Origin: JAKPQD01 sp029572965 | GTDB taxonomy: Bacteria > Bacteroidota > Bacteroidia > Bacteroidales > DTGW01 | Reading direction: 5' to 3' | DNA length: 29,445 nucleotides | Assembly: GCA_035374585.1 (NCBI GenBank) | Contig: DAOSPF010000042.1 | Coordinates: 1 to 29,445 of the forward strand | In this document: piece by piece, positions 8,289-16,915 of the stretch | Numbering within the stretch: position 1 is the first letter of the stretch | Layout of the letters: each line of letters opens with the position of its first letter | Notes under the pieces: generated by a model | Told to the model about the DNA's origin: nothing | Databases searched by the model: none | Seen by the model: only the letters and a program-made list of their open reading frames with translations | Translations under genes and position numbers: made by a program

Positions 8289-8654
8289 TTAAAGCACTTC
8301 TGGTGCCAGAGAAACAATTTTCATATATTTATCACGTAGTTCACGAGCTACCGGACCAAAAATACGTGTGCCTCTAATTTCATCAGCATTATTCAACAAT
8401 ACCACAGCATTGTCATCAAAGCGAATGTATGAACCGTCAGCCCGACGTATTTCTTTTTTTGTCCGTACAATAACGGCCTTGCTAACGCTGCCTTTTTTTA
8501 CTTCTCCTGAAGGCAAAGCGCTTTTAATACTAACTACTATTTTATCGCCAACGCTGGCATACCTTCTGCGGGTGCCTCCAAGTACCCTGATGCAGAGCAC
8601 TTCTTTGGCTCCACTGTTATCGGCAACAGTCAGTCGAGATTCTTGTTGTATCAT
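8289..8654 (-). CDS. rplN: 50S ribosomal protein L14
   Basis: L14 is a five-stranded beta-barrel protein that contacts 16S rRNA in an intersubunit bridge. The 121-residue product begins MIQQESRLTVADNSGAKEV, the standard L14 start. It contains the ADGSYIRFDDNAVVLLN segment and the GTRIFGPVARELR signature at about residues 95-107. Length is within two residues of E. coli L14 (123). rpsQ ends 2 bp before its start. Confidence 0.98.
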   Translation of the reverse strand: MIQQESRLTVADNSGAKEVLCIRVLGGTRRRYASVGDKIVVSIKSALPSGEVKKGSVSKAVIVRTKKEIRRADGSYIRFDDNAVVLLNNADEIRGTRIFGPVARELRDKYMKIVSLAPEVL

Positions 8655-8656
8655 GA

Positions 8657-8914
8657 CTATTTAACTTTCTCAATTATTTCTACTAATCTCCATCTTTTTG
8701 ATTTGGACAAAGGCCTTGTTTCCATAATACGTACAGTATCTCCAATACTGCATATATTATTATCATCTTGTGCGTAAAATTTTGAGGTTTTATTCACAAA
8801 TTTATGATAAATAGGGTGTTTCATTTTACGCTTTACGGATACTACTATGGTCTTATCCATTTTGTTGCTAACTACAACCCCAATACGTTCTTTTCGTAGA
8901 TTTCTTTCTTCCAT
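8657..8914 (-). CDS. rpsQ: 30S ribosomal protein S17
   Basis: S17 is a primary 16S rRNA-binding protein with an OB fold. The 85-residue product (E. coli 84) shows RKERIGVVVSNKMDKTIVVS at about residues 7-26 and the signature segment GDTVRIMETRPLSKSKRW at about 58-75. It sits between rpmC (9 bp) and rplN (2 bp), the invariant S10-operon end to spc-operon start junction. No internal promoter was recognised at this junction, so the two classical operons appear to be read together. Confidence 0.98.
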   Translation of the reverse strand: MEERNLRKERIGVVVSNKMDKTIVVSVKRKMKHPIYHKFVNKTSKFYAQDDNNICSIGDTVRIMETRPLSKSKRWRLVEIIEKVK

Positions 8915-8923
8915 CGTATTGAA

Positions 8924-9127
8924 CTATTTCTTAATATCGCTTAATTCTCTCATGGATAACTCTGTGGCCATACGGGCTATGTCACGACGAGTATGCCTAA
9001 TTTTCATTGGGTTTTCCAATGGTGTAACTGCATGATTGATTCTAAGCTTGGTTAACATGCTTTTTTCTGCATCAATTCTTTCTTGCAGTTCTTTTGTGCT
9101 TAATTCTCTGATTTCGGATGTTTTCAT
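8924..9127 (-). CDS. rpmC: 50S ribosomal protein L29
   Basis: L29 is a small two-helix protein at the polypeptide tunnel exit that helps form the docking site for trigger factor and SRP. The 67-residue product (E. coli 63) starts MKTSEIRELSTKELQERID and has the conserved NPMKIRHTRRDIARM segment at about residues 39-53. It lies 6 bp after rplP and 9 bp before rpsQ. Confidence 0.97.
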   Translation of the reverse strand: MKTSEIRELSTKELQERIDAEKSMLTKLRINHAVTPLENPMKIRHTRRDIARMATELSMRELSDIKK

Positions 9128-9133
9128 TATCTA

Positions 9134-9559
9134 TCAGATTGTTTCGGAGTAATCTCTCCTGGTTATAAATTTAGTACTAACAGGTAATTTTTGAGCTCCA
9201 AGTCGCAATGCTTCTTTAGCAACTTCTTGTGAAACGCCTTCAACCTCAATAATAATGCGCCCTGGTGTAATAGGATATACAAATCCTTCCGGGGCTCCTT
9301 TACCTTTACCCATACGAACTTCAGCAGGTTTCTTTGTGATAGGCTTGTCAGGGAAAATCCTAATCCAAATTTGACCTTCACGTTTCATATAACGGCTTAC
9401 TGCCTGACGGGCAGCTTCTAATTGCCGGCCATTAATCCAACAACTCTCTTCAGTTTTGATTGCAAAAGACCCAAAGGCTATGGTGTTCCCACGTTGGGCA
9501 TTGCCTTTCATACGTCCTTTTTGTTGCCTTCTATATTTTGTTTTCTTTGGCTGTAACAT
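9134..9559 (-). CDS. rplP: 50S ribosomal protein L16
   Basis: L16 lies near the peptidyl transferase centre and A-site tRNA. The 141-residue product (E. coli 136) starts MLQPKKTKYRRQQKGRMKG. The signature region is around residues 50-64 (ARQAVSRYMKREGQIWIRI), followed by RMGKGKGAPEGFV at about 82-94. The conserved Arg in the RMGKGKGAPE loop is the residue hydroxylated by YcfD-type enzymes in some bacteria; whether that applies here is unknown. It lies 23 bp after rpsC. Confidence 0.98.
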   Translation of the reverse strand: MLQPKKTKYRRQQKGRMKGNAQRGNTIAFGSFAIKTEESCWINGRQLEAARQAVSRYMKREGQIWIRIFPDKPITKKPAEVRMGKGKGAPEGFVYPITPGRIIIEVEGVSQEVAKEALRLGAQKLPVSTKFITRRDYSETI

Positions 9560-9582
9560 TGTTCAAATATGATTATATATTG

Positions 9583-10293
9583 TTACTTTCTTTTTCTTTT
9601 ACTTTCTCCTGATTGACTTTTTATAGCCTTAGGAGCTTTGCTTTGAATGTTGGGGGACAAATCACGTTTCCCATAAACTTCCCCATTGCATATCCAAACT
9701 TTGATCCCCAAACAGCCTACTTTAGTATGAGCTTCGGCTAATGCATAGTCTATATCAGCACGAAAAGTATGCAAAGGGATTCGACCTTCTTTGATCATTT
9801 CGGTACGAGCCATTTCTGCCCCTCCTAAACGCCCGGCTATCATCACTTTTATACCTTCAGCCCCCATACGCATAGTAGAAGCTATTGCCATTTTGATGGC
9901 TCTACGATATGATACACGGCCTTCAACCTGACGTGCAATATTATAAGCTACAATATTTGCATCTAACTCAGGGCGTTTTACTTCGAAGATGTTAATCTGA
10001 ACCTCTTTGTTGGTAATTTTTTTCAACTCTTCTTTCAGTTTATCAACTTCCTGTCCGCCTTTCCCAATAATAATACCAGGACGAGCAGTATTAACAGTAA
10101 TTGTGATAAGCTTTAAAGTACGTTCTATGATAATCTTAGAAATACTTGCTTTGGCTAATCGGGTATTTAAATATTTTCTAATTTCAGCATCTTCAACAAG
10201 TTTAGCTGAATAATTCTTTCCACCGTACCAATTAGAATCCCATCCTTTGATGATTCCTAACCTATTTGATATTGGATTTACTTTCTGTCCCAT
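9583..10293 (-). CDS. rpsC: 30S ribosomal protein S3
   Basis: S3 forms part of the mRNA entry channel and has helicase-related activity. The 236-residue product (E. coli 233) has an N-terminal KH domain with GIIIGKGGQEVDKLKEEL at about residues 73-90 and a C-terminal S3 domain with SYRRAIKMAIASTMRMGAEG at about 132-151. The strongly basic end (SKRKRK) is in place. It starts 4 bp after rplV. Confidence 0.98.
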   Translation of the reverse strand: MGQKVNPISNRLGIIKGWDSNWYGGKNYSAKLVEDAEIRKYLNTRLAKASISKIIIERTLKLITITVNTARPGIIIGKGGQEVDKLKEELKKITNKEVQINIFEVKRPELDANIVAYNIARQVEGRVSYRRAIKMAIASTMRMGAEGIKVMIAGRLGGAEMARTEMIKEGRIPLHTFRADIDYALAEAHTKVGCLGIKVWICNGEVYGKRDLSPNIQSKAPKAIKSQSGESKRKRK

Positions 10294-10297
10294 TTAC

Positions 10298-10711
10298 TTA
10301 TTTTGTTTGACTTGCAACATTAGCCGATTCTAAAACTAAAGTAACATGATTAGATCTTTTTCTAACTCTGTATCCCCTTCCCTGAGGAGCAGGGCGTAAT
10401 CTCTTAAGCATACGTCCACCATCAACAAAAGCTGTTTTAACAAGCAAATTTGCATCTTCAAGGCGTACCCCTTCATTTTTAGCTTGCCAATTAGCAATGG
10501 CTGATAATAAAAGCTTTTCTACTTTCTTTGAAGCTTCTTTTGGTGAATATTTAAGTATATGTAATGCTTTATTCACTTCAACCCCCCTGATAAGATCTAC
10601 AACTAACCTCATTTTGCGAGGTGAACTTGGACAATTATTTAATACTGCAATAGCCTTATTCCTTTTAGCTTCTTTTAAGCTTTCGGCCATCTTACGTTTA
10701 CGAGTTCCCAT
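10298..10711 (-). CDS. rplV: 50S ribosomal protein L22
   Basis: L22 lines the exit tunnel with a long beta-hairpin and contacts all six domains of 23S rRNA. The 137-residue product is longer than E. coli L22 (110), mainly through a lysine-rich N-terminal extension (MGTRKRKMAESLKEAKRNK). The conserved NNCPSSPRKMRLVVDLIRG follows, and the hairpin region with RLRPAPQGRGYRVRKRSNHV is near the C-terminus, at about residues 104-123. An internal start at Met8 would shorten the extension. Confidence 0.97.
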   Translation of the reverse strand: MGTRKRKMAESLKEAKRNKAIAVLNNCPSSPRKMRLVVDLIRGVEVNKALHILKYSPKEASKKVEKLLLSAIANWQAKNEGVRLEDANLLVKTAFVDGGRMLKRLRPAPQGRGYRVRKRSNHVTLVLESANVASQTK

Positions 10712-10740
10712 TTGAAAGTATCGATTTACAAATGTTTAAA

Positions 10741-11010
10741 TTATTCTTTTCTGTTACCACTGTGACCACGGAAGGTACGTGTTGGGGCAAATTCGCCTAA
10801 TTTATGTCCAACCATGTTTTCAGTTATATACACCGGGATAAATTTATTCCCATTGTGTACAGCAATAGTATGCCCTACAAAGTCTGGTGATATTACTGAA
10901 GCTCGGGCCCATGTTTTAACAACACTCTTTTTATTTTCATTATTCAAAGCAAGAACTTTTTGTTCGAGTTTGAAATTAATGTATGGTCCTTTTTTTAATG
11001 AACGACTCAT
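10741..11010 (-). CDS. rpsS: 30S ribosomal protein S19
   Basis: S19 pairs with S13 on the 30S head and contacts tRNA. The 89-residue product (E. coli 92) begins MSRSLKKGPYINFKLEQKV and contains the conserved TWARASVISPDFVGHTIAVHNG stretch at about residues 33-54, followed by GHKLGEFAPTRTFRGH at about 68-83. It lies 23 bp after rplB and 29 bp before rplV. Confidence 0.98.
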   Translation of the reverse strand: MSRSLKKGPYINFKLEQKVLALNNENKKSVVKTWARASVISPDFVGHTIAVHNGNKFIPVYITENMVGHKLGEFAPTRTFRGHSGNRKE

Positions 11011-11033
11011 ATTTCTGTATATGTATTTTTATA

Positions 11034-11855
11034 CTACTTTCTTCTTTCAATAATATACTTATTGGAATCTTTGTTTTTCCAACGAGTCTTATATCCTTTA
11101 GCTGGTAAGCCTTTTCTTGAACGTGGATGTCCTCCGGAAGCCCTTCCTTCTCCACCACCCATTGGGTGATCAACAGGGTTCATAACAACACCACGGTTTC
11201 TTGGACGACGCCCTAACCAGCGCTTACGACCTGCTTTTCCTAATTTTTGATTTGAATGGTCAGAATTAGAAACTGCTCCAATAGTAGCTTTACAAGTAAC
11301 AAGTACCATGCGGGTCTCACCTGATGGCAATTTTATTATTGCAAATTTACCATCTCTTGAAGTAAGCTGTGCGTAGGAACCAGCGCTTCTTGCCATGGCA
11401 CCACCTTGTCCTGGCCTAAGTTCAATGTTATGAATAATTGTACCCAGTGGAATATCACTTAATGGAAGTGCATTTCCTAATTCTGGCTCAACACCAGCTC
11501 CACTTATAACTTTCTGTCCTTCTTTAAGCCCTTCAGGAGCAAGAATATATCTTTTTTCCCCATCTGCGTAAACTAACAATGCAATACGCGCAGTACGGTT
11601 AGGATCATACTCTATGCCTTTTACAGTGGCAACAATACCATCTTTATTACGGGCGAAGTCGATGATACGATACATCTTTTTGTTTCCTCCGCCAATATAG
11701 CGCATGGTCATTTTCCCGGTATTGTTTCGACCACCGCTGCTCTTCACACTAGTCAACAAAGATTTTTCAGGAGTTGATTTTGTAATCTCCGTAAAATCTA
11801 CAAGAATTTTTCCTCTTTGACCAGGTGTAACCGGTTTAAACTTTTTTAATCCCAT
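11034..11855 (-). CDS. rplB: 50S ribosomal protein L2
   Basis: L2 is needed for subunit association and lies close to the peptidyl transferase centre. The 273-residue length equals that of E. coli L2. The OB-fold and SH3-like domains are followed by the highly conserved C-terminal segment NPVDHPMGGGEGRASGGHPR at about residues 226-245, which carries the histidine discussed in work on peptide bond formation. The gene follows rplW by 13 bp. Confidence 0.99.
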   Translation of the reverse strand: MGLKKFKPVTPGQRGKILVDFTEITKSTPEKSLLTSVKSSGGRNNTGKMTMRYIGGGNKKMYRIIDFARNKDGIVATVKGIEYDPNRTARIALLVYADGEKRYILAPEGLKEGQKVISGAGVEPELGNALPLSDIPLGTIIHNIELRPGQGGAMARSAGSYAQLTSRDGKFAIIKLPSGETRMVLVTCKATIGAVSNSDHSNQKLGKAGRKRWLGRRPRNRGVVMNPVDHPMGGGEGRASGGHPRSRKGLPAKGYKTRWKNKDSNKYIIERRK

Positions 11856-11868
11856 TGTCTATTTTAAA

Positions 11869-12159
11869 CTATATATTGCTAAAGAAATCTATTTTGTCAT
11901 TATTAGCTACAGTAATAATAGCTTTTTTGTATGAGGAACTCCTTCCCTGGATAAAACCGGTTTTGGTGTACCTCGATTTATTTTTGCCACCTACTATTAA
12001 AGTATTGACAGATTCAACTGAAACACCATACATATCTTCAACTGCTTTTTTAATTTGCAGCTTGTTGGCATTTTTTTTAACCTTAAAGGCGTACATATTT
12101 TGTTTCTCGCCTATTTTGGTCATTTTTTCAGTTACTATGGGCTTAATTAAAATATCCAT
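11869..12159 (-). CDS. rplW: 50S ribosomal protein L23
   Basis: L23 sits at the tunnel exit and is the main docking point for trigger factor and SRP. The 96-residue product (E. coli 100) starts MDILIKPIVTEKMT and contains YAFKVKKNANKLQIKKAVED at about residues 23-42 and VSVESVNTLIVGGKNK at about 46-61. It lies between rplD (12 bp) and rplB (13 bp), as in all S10 operons. Confidence 0.98.
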   Translation of the reverse strand: MDILIKPIVTEKMTKIGEKQNMYAFKVKKNANKLQIKKAVEDMYGVSVESVNTLIVGGKNKSRYTKTGFIQGRSSSYKKAIITVANNDKIDFFSNI

Positions 12160-12171
12160 CTTTTTTCTTTG

Positions 12172-12795
12172 TTATGCATTTGTTTGCAACGCACCAATTG
12201 TTTTCTCACTTAATACCAAAATTCCAGCATTGACAATATCGTAAGTGTTTAATTCAGAAACAGTTACAACCTTTGCATCCTGTAAATTTCGGGACGACAA
12301 ATATACATTTTTATTTGGTTCGCTAAGCACAAGAAGCATTTTTTTATTGTCAATTTTTAAATTACTTCTCATTTTTATGAAATCTTTTGTTTTGGGAACA
12401 TCAAATGAAAAGTCTTCCAAAACAACTAAACTATTTTCTTTTGCTTTGTAAGATAAAGCAGAAAAGCGAGCCAAATCTTTTACTTTTTTGTTCAGTTTGA
12501 AGCCATAAGTACGAGGACGAGGCCCGAATACTCTACCTCCACCTACAAAAACCGGAGATTTAATGCTACCTGCACGTGCACCTCCTGTACCTTTTTGTTT
12601 TTTGATCTTTTTTGTACTATAGGCAACTTCAGCTCTTTCTTTAGCTTTATGTGTTCCTTGACGTTGATTTGCAAGGTATTGTTTCACATCAAGATAAATG
12701 GCATGGTCATTTGGCTCTATAGCAAAAATCTCGTCTTTGAGCTCAACGCTACGACCAGTGTCAGCACCTGATATATTAACTACTGAAATTTTCAT
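12172..12795 (-). CDS. rplD: 50S ribosomal protein L4
   Basis: L4 helps form the exit-tunnel constriction and in E. coli also represses the S10 operon. The 207-residue product (E. coli 201) contains the tunnel-loop segment with KQKGTGGARAGSIKSPVFVG at about residues 68-87 and GPRPRTYGFKLNKKVK at about 92-107. An Asn-rich linker and the globular end (LVLSEKTIGALQTNA) follow. No S10-type attenuator leader was recognised; rpsJ directly follows fusA with a 12 bp gap, leaving no room for one. Confidence 0.98.
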   Translation of the reverse strand: MKISVVNISGADTGRSVELKDEIFAIEPNDHAIYLDVKQYLANQRQGTHKAKERAEVAYSTKKIKKQKGTGGARAGSIKSPVFVGGGRVFGPRPRTYGFKLNKKVKDLARFSALSYKAKENSLVVLEDFSFDVPKTKDFIKMRSNLKIDNKKMLLVLSEPNKNVYLSSRNLQDAKVVTVSELNTYDIVNAGILVLSEKTIGALQTNA

Positions 12796-12823
12796 TCTCT
12801 TAAATTTTTATCTAGAGTAAATT

Positions 12824-13438
12824 TTACTTTTCAATGATGACGTAACCACCCTTTGCACCCGGAATAGAGCCTTTTATTAAAAGAAGGTTATTTTCAGGAA
12901 TTATTTTAACAATTTGAAGGTTAAGCGCTTTAACATTAACATTTCCAGTATGTCCTGCCATACGTTTACCTCTCCAAACCCGGGACGGGAAAGATGATGC
13001 TCCCATAGAACCAGGGGCCCTTAACCGGTTATGTTGACCATGAGTTTGTCCTCCAACCCCGCTGAAACCATGACGTTTAACAACCCCTTGAAAACCTTTG
13101 CCTTTTGATTGTCCTTTAATATCAACAAAATCGTTAACTTGAAACAAATCAGTGCTAATTACATCTCCCAATTTTGCATCTTCAAATCCTTCAAATTCAA
13201 CAACCTTACGTTTTGGGGCAGTATTTGCTTTTTTGAAATGATTTAAAAGTGCTTTTGTAGTATGCTTTTCTTTTTTGTCATCATAAGCTAACTGAACAGC
13301 CTGGTAGCCATCTTTTTCTACAGTCTTCACTTGTGTTATAACACAAGGACCAGCTTCGACAACTGTTACAGGGATTTGTTTTCCTTCTTCTGAGATAAAA
13401 GAAGTCATCCCTACCTTTTTACCAATTAATCCTGGCAT
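12824..13438 (-). CDS. rplC: 50S ribosomal protein L3
   Basis: L3 starts 50S assembly together with L24 and reaches the peptidyl transferase centre with a long loop. The 204-residue product (E. coli 209) starts MPGLIGKKVGMTSFI. It contains the L3 signature around GFQGVVKRHGFSG (about residues 115-127), followed by GGQTHGQHNRLRAPGSMGAS at about 129-148. The Gln that is methylated in E. coli L3 (context GNQT) appears here in GGQTHG. It lies 19 bp after rpsJ. Confidence 0.98.
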   Translation of the reverse strand: MPGLIGKKVGMTSFISEEGKQIPVTVVEAGPCVITQVKTVEKDGYQAVQLAYDDKKEKHTTKALLNHFKKANTAPKRKVVEFEGFEDAKLGDVISTDLFQVNDFVDIKGQSKGKGFQGVVKRHGFSGVGGQTHGQHNRLRAPGSMGASSFPSRVWRGKRMAGHTGNVNVKALNLQIVKIIPENNLLLIKGSIPGAKGGYVIIEK

Positions 13439-13457
13439 TGCCGTACAAATTTTATAG

Positions 13458-13763
13458 TTATACTTTTATTTCAACTTCAACTCCACTAGGCAGCTCTAAC
13501 TTCATCAACGCATCGATAGTTTTTGGAGTAGAACTATAAATATCGAGCAGACGTTTGTATGAACTGAGTTCAAACTGTTCGCGTGATTTTTTGTTGACGA
13601 ATGTTGAACGGTTTACAGTAAAAATTCTTTTGTGCGTAGGTAATGGAATTGGGCCACTGACAACTGCACCCGTAGCTTTTACTGTTTTTACAATCTTATC
13701 GGCAGATTTATCTACCAGATTGTAATCGTAAGATTTTAATTTAATTCTAATCTTCTGGCTCAT
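13458..13763 (-). CDS. rpsJ: 30S ribosomal protein S10
   Basis: S10 is on the 30S head and in E. coli also acts as NusE in transcription antitermination. The 101-residue product (E. coli 103) starts MSQKIRIKLKSYDYNLVDKS and contains VSGPIPLPTHKRIFTVNRST at about residues 35-54 and ELPSGVEVEIKV at the end. It begins 12 bp after fusA, with no tuf gene between them. This is the usual arrangement in this phylum, where tuf is elsewhere. Confidence 0.98.
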   Translation of the reverse strand: MSQKIRIKLKSYDYNLVDKSADKIVKTVKATGAVVSGPIPLPTHKRIFTVNRSTFVNKKSREQFELSSYKRLLDIYSSTPKTIDALMKLELPSGVEVEIKV

Positions 13764-13775
13764 TAGTAATATATT

Positions 13776-15884
13776 TTAATTTGCTGCAGATTTACCTTTT
13801 ACTTTTTCTAGTATCTCTTTCGCCATATTTTGCGATACTTGTTCGTAATGTGAGAACTCCATGCTACTGGTTGCACGCCCTGAACTTAAGGTCCGCAATA
13901 CTGTTACGTATCCGAATTGCTCAGCAAGAGGTACTTTAGCTTTGATAACGCGGCCCCCTGCTTTCATTTCCATACCTTCAACATTGCCACGGCGTTTGTT
14001 TAAGTCGCCAATAACATCACCCATGTATTCTTCAGGTGTAACAACCTCAAGTTTCATGATAGGTTCAAGTAAGATAGGATTTGCTTTAGAGCAGGCTTCT
14101 TTGAATGCCATTTTTGCACAAATTTCAAAAGAAAGAGCATCAGAGTCTACTGGGTGATATGAACCATCGAGCAAAGTTACTTTTAAGCTATCCATTGTAT
14201 ATCCGGCTAACACGCCATTACGCATAGCTTCTTTGAAACCTTTTTCAACAGATGGGATATATTCTTTAGGGATGTTGCCACCTTTAACTTCATTAATAAA
14301 TTGGAGGCCAACAACTCCTGGATCTGCAGGTTCAACTTTAACAATTATATCAGCAAACTTACCACGTCCACCACTTTGTTTTTTGAATACTTCGCGGTGT
14401 TGAACACTTCCATTGATAGCTTCTTTATAAGCAACTTGTGGAGCGCCTTGGTTGCATTCTATTTTAAATTCGCGTTTTAAACGGTCGATGATAATCTCAA
14501 GATGTAGTTCACCCATTCCACTGATAACAGTTTGCCCAGAGTCTTCGTCAGTATTTACACGGAAGGTTGGATCTTCTTCGGCCAATTTTGCAAGAGCCAT
14601 GCCCATCTTATCAAGGTCATTTTGAGTTTTTGGCTCAACAGCAATACCGATAACTGGTTCGGGGAAAGTCATTGATTCAAGAGCAATAGGAGCTTTTTCG
14701 TCACAAAGCGTATCTCCGGTACGGATTTCTTTAAAACCAACAACCGCACAAATATCTCCTGCTTCAATTATATCGCGTGGATTTTGTTTGTTTACGTGCA
14801 TTTGAAAAAGCCGAGAGATACGTTCTTTTTTTCCTGTCCTGCTGTTCAAAACATAGGAACCTGCAGTAATTGTACCAGAATATACACGAACATAGCAAAG
14901 ACGACCAACAAAAGGATCGGTAGCAATCTTAAAGGCCAAAGCAGAAAGAGGTTCTTTCTCATCGGGTGTACGTACAACTATTTCGTCAGTTTCAGGATTT
15001 TTTCCTTCAATATTAGGCACATCAAGAGGACTAGGAAGATATGCAGCAACTGCATCAAGTAATTGCTGAACACCTTTATTTTTAAATGAAGCCCCACACA
15101 TAATAGGGGTAATCTTCATTGCAATAGTAGCTTTACGAGCAACACCTTTTAATTCTTCTACTGTAAGAGCATCTTTATTTTCAAAGAATTTTTCGAGCAG
15201 TGCATCATCCATTTCGCAGATAGCTTCGAGAAGCTTATCACGATATTCTTCAACTGTTTCTTTTAGATCAGCCGGGACATCAACAATATTGAATTTTTCA
15301 CCTTTAGGGTCAGCTGGGTCATAGATGTGTGCTTTATTTTCAAAAAGGTCAACAACACCAATAAATTTATCTTCAGCCCCAATAGGAATTTGAAAAGGCA
15401 CAGCATTTGCTCCGAGACGATCTTTTACTTGCTGAACCACTTCAAAAAAATCGGCACCCGTACGGTCCATTTTATTGACAAAACCGATACGGGGTACATT
15501 GTATTTATTAGCTTGGCGCCAAACAGTTTCAGATTGAGGTTCAACTCCTCCTACTGCACAAAAAAGAGCAACAGCTCCGTCGAGAACACGCAATGAACGC
15601 TCTACTTCAACAGTAAAGTCAACGTGACCCGGAGTGTCTATAATATTTATTTTATATTCCTGGTTATTGTACTTCCAAAAACAAGTTGTAGCTGCTGAGG
15701 TAATAGTAATACCTCTTTCTTGCTCCTGCACCATCCAGTCCATTGTAGCAGCTCCATCATGAACCTCGCCAATTTTATAATTAACACCGGTATAATACAA
15801 AATTCGTTCTGTTGTTGTAGTTTTACCAGCATCAATGTGAGCCATGATGCCTATGTTTCTGGTATATGAAAGGTCTCTTGCCAT
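13776..15884 (-). CDS. fusA: Elongation factor G
   Basis: EF-G is the GTPase that drives translocation and ribosome recycling. The 702-residue product is full length (E. coli 704). GTPase motifs are AHIDAGKT (residues 15-22, P-loop), RGIT (58-61, switch I), DTPGHVDF (83-90) and NKMD (137-140). Domains II to V follow in order, with GMGELHLEIIIDRLKREF in domain III and GSYHPVDSD in domain IV. The sequence has a continuous canonical frame, so this is the housekeeping copy. It follows rpsG by 47 bp, the largest gap in the cluster. Confidence 0.99.
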   Translation of the reverse strand: MARDLSYTRNIGIMAHIDAGKTTTTERILYYTGVNYKIGEVHDGAATMDWMVQEQERGITITSAATTCFWKYNNQEYKINIIDTPGHVDFTVEVERSLRVLDGAVALFCAVGGVEPQSETVWRQANKYNVPRIGFVNKMDRTGADFFEVVQQVKDRLGANAVPFQIPIGAEDKFIGVVDLFENKAHIYDPADPKGEKFNIVDVPADLKETVEEYRDKLLEAICEMDDALLEKFFENKDALTVEELKGVARKATIAMKITPIMCGASFKNKGVQQLLDAVAAYLPSPLDVPNIEGKNPETDEIVVRTPDEKEPLSALAFKIATDPFVGRLCYVRVYSGTITAGSYVLNSRTGKKERISRLFQMHVNKQNPRDIIEAGDICAVVGFKEIRTGDTLCDEKAPIALESMTFPEPVIGIAVEPKTQNDLDKMGMALAKLAEEDPTFRVNTDEDSGQTVISGMGELHLEIIIDRLKREFKIECNQGAPQVAYKEAINGSVQHREVFKKQSGGRGKFADIIVKVEPADPGVVGLQFINEVKGGNIPKEYIPSVEKGFKEAMRNGVLAGYTMDSLKVTLLDGSYHPVDSDALSFEICAKMAFKEACSKANPILLEPIMKLEVVTPEEYMGDVIGDLNKRRGNVEGMEMKAGGRVIKAKVPLAEQFGYVTVLRTLSSGRATSSMEFSHYEQVSQNMAKEILEKVKGKSAAN

Positions 15885-15931
15885 TAAAAAATTTTTACAT
15901 AAAAATTTACACTAACTCTACACTATACATT

Positions 15932-16408
15932 TTAAAACCTGAAGAATGCAAAAGCTTTATTAGCTTCAGCCATTTTGTGCATATCTTCTTTCTTTTTGAA
16001 TGCACCACCTTCATTATTGTAACCTGCAAGAATTTCTGCAGAAAGTTTTTCGGCCATTGATTTGCCACTTCTTTTGCGAGCGAACAAAATCATATGTTTA
16101 ATAGCTAAAGCTATCTTTCTGTCAGGTCTGACTTCTTGTGGTACTTGAAAAGTAGCCCCCCCAATACGGCGACTTTTGACTTCTACCTGTGGGGTAATAT
16201 TTTCCAATGCTTTTCTCCAGATTTCGAGTGGAGATTTTTCTGCATCTTTATTTTTTTCAGCTACGGCATCAATAGCTTGATAAAATACTTTATAAGCTAT
16301 ATTTTTCTTACCGTCACTCATTAAACTGTTAACAAACCTGGTAACCAGTGTGTCGCCAAATTTTGGGTCAGGCAACAAAATTCTTTTTTTTGGTTTTGCT
16401 TTTCTCAT
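15932..16408 (-). CDS. rpsG: 30S ribosomal protein S7
   Basis: S7 starts assembly of the 30S head and, in E. coli, represses translation of its own operon. The 158-residue product (E. coli 156-179) starts MRKAKPKKRILLPDPKFGD. It contains the S7 signature near residues 21-40 (VTRFVNSLMSDGKKNIAYKV) and the conserved EVKSRRIGGATFQVPQEVRP at about 76-95. The end (FAFFRF) is typical of this phylum. rpsL lies 30 bp upstream. Confidence 0.98.
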   Translation of the reverse strand: MRKAKPKKRILLPDPKFGDTLVTRFVNSLMSDGKKNIAYKVFYQAIDAVAEKNKDAEKSPLEIWRKALENITPQVEVKSRRIGGATFQVPQEVRPDRKIALAIKHMILFARKRSGKSMAEKLSAEILAGYNNEGGAFKKKEDMHKMAEANKAFAFFRF

Positions 16409-16438
16409 CGGTCAGCAAAAATTATCTGTTAATTATTA

Positions 16439-16843
16439 TTATTTCTTTTTAGCAGGAGCTGCAGCAGCACCTGGTTTTGGACGTTTAGCACCATAAAGCG
16501 AACGACTTCTTTTGCGACCTTCAACACCGCTTGCGTCAAGTGTCCCACGAACCAGGTGGTAGCGAACACCAGGGAGGTCTTTAACACGACCACCACGAAC
16601 AAGTACTATTGAGTGTTCTTGCAAATTGTGTCCTTCGCCAGGAATATATGCAGTAACTTCAATTCCGTGTGTTAACCTCACACGGGCAACTTTACGCATT
16701 GCTGAGTTTGGTTTTTTAGGAGTTGTAGTATAAACACGTGTACAAACTCCACGTTTTTGTGGGCAACTACTTAGTGCAGCAGCCTTGCTCTTGTCCTCAA
16801 GTTTCTTTCTTCCTTTTCGAACTAACTGTTGTATTGTTGGCAT
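16439..16843 (-). CDS. rpsL: 30S ribosomal protein S12
   Basis: S12 lies at the decoding centre and controls accuracy. The 134-residue product (E. coli 124) starts MPTIQQLVRKGRKK and contains the wild-type decoding loop TTPKKPNSAMRKVARVRL at about residues 40-57 and GGRVKDLPGVRYH at about 84-96. The lysines whose changes usually give streptomycin resistance in E. coli (K43 and K88 equivalents) are intact. An Ala/Pro/Lys-rich tail (AAAAPAKKK) ends the protein. It is the first gene of the supercluster, 43 nt downstream of a clear promoter. Confidence 0.98.
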   Translation of the reverse strand: MPTIQQLVRKGRKKLEDKSKAAALSSCPQKRGVCTRVYTTTPKKPNSAMRKVARVRLTHGIEVTAYIPGEGHNLQEHSIVLVRGGRVKDLPGVRYHLVRGTLDASGVEGRKRSRSLYGAKRPKPGAAAAPAKKK

Positions 16844-16885
16844 ACAATCAAGTATTTACAAATAAATTGTTAATAAAATGGGTTG

Positions 16886-16915
16886 CAAAGGTAGATTTTT
16901 TTTTCTAATATCAAA
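16886..16915 (-). promoter_or_regulatory. Promoter of the str-S10-spc-alpha supercluster
   Basis: On the minus strand TTTG (16915-16912) is followed after 18 bases by TACCTTTG (16893-16886). This fits the Bacteroidota primary sigma factor pattern of TTTG near -33 and TAnnTTTG near -7. Transcription would start around 16880, giving an A/T-rich leader of about 37 nt before rpsL. No hairpin or Shine-Dalgarno motif was seen in that leader. It is the only strong promoter pattern noticed upstream of the cluster. Confidence 0.75.

Noticed and set aside
11855..12244. Plus-strand frame of 129 residues opposite rplW and rplD
   Set aside because: The hydrophobic-looking product is a by-product of the Lys/Asn-rich complementary strand; both ribosomal genes are certain.
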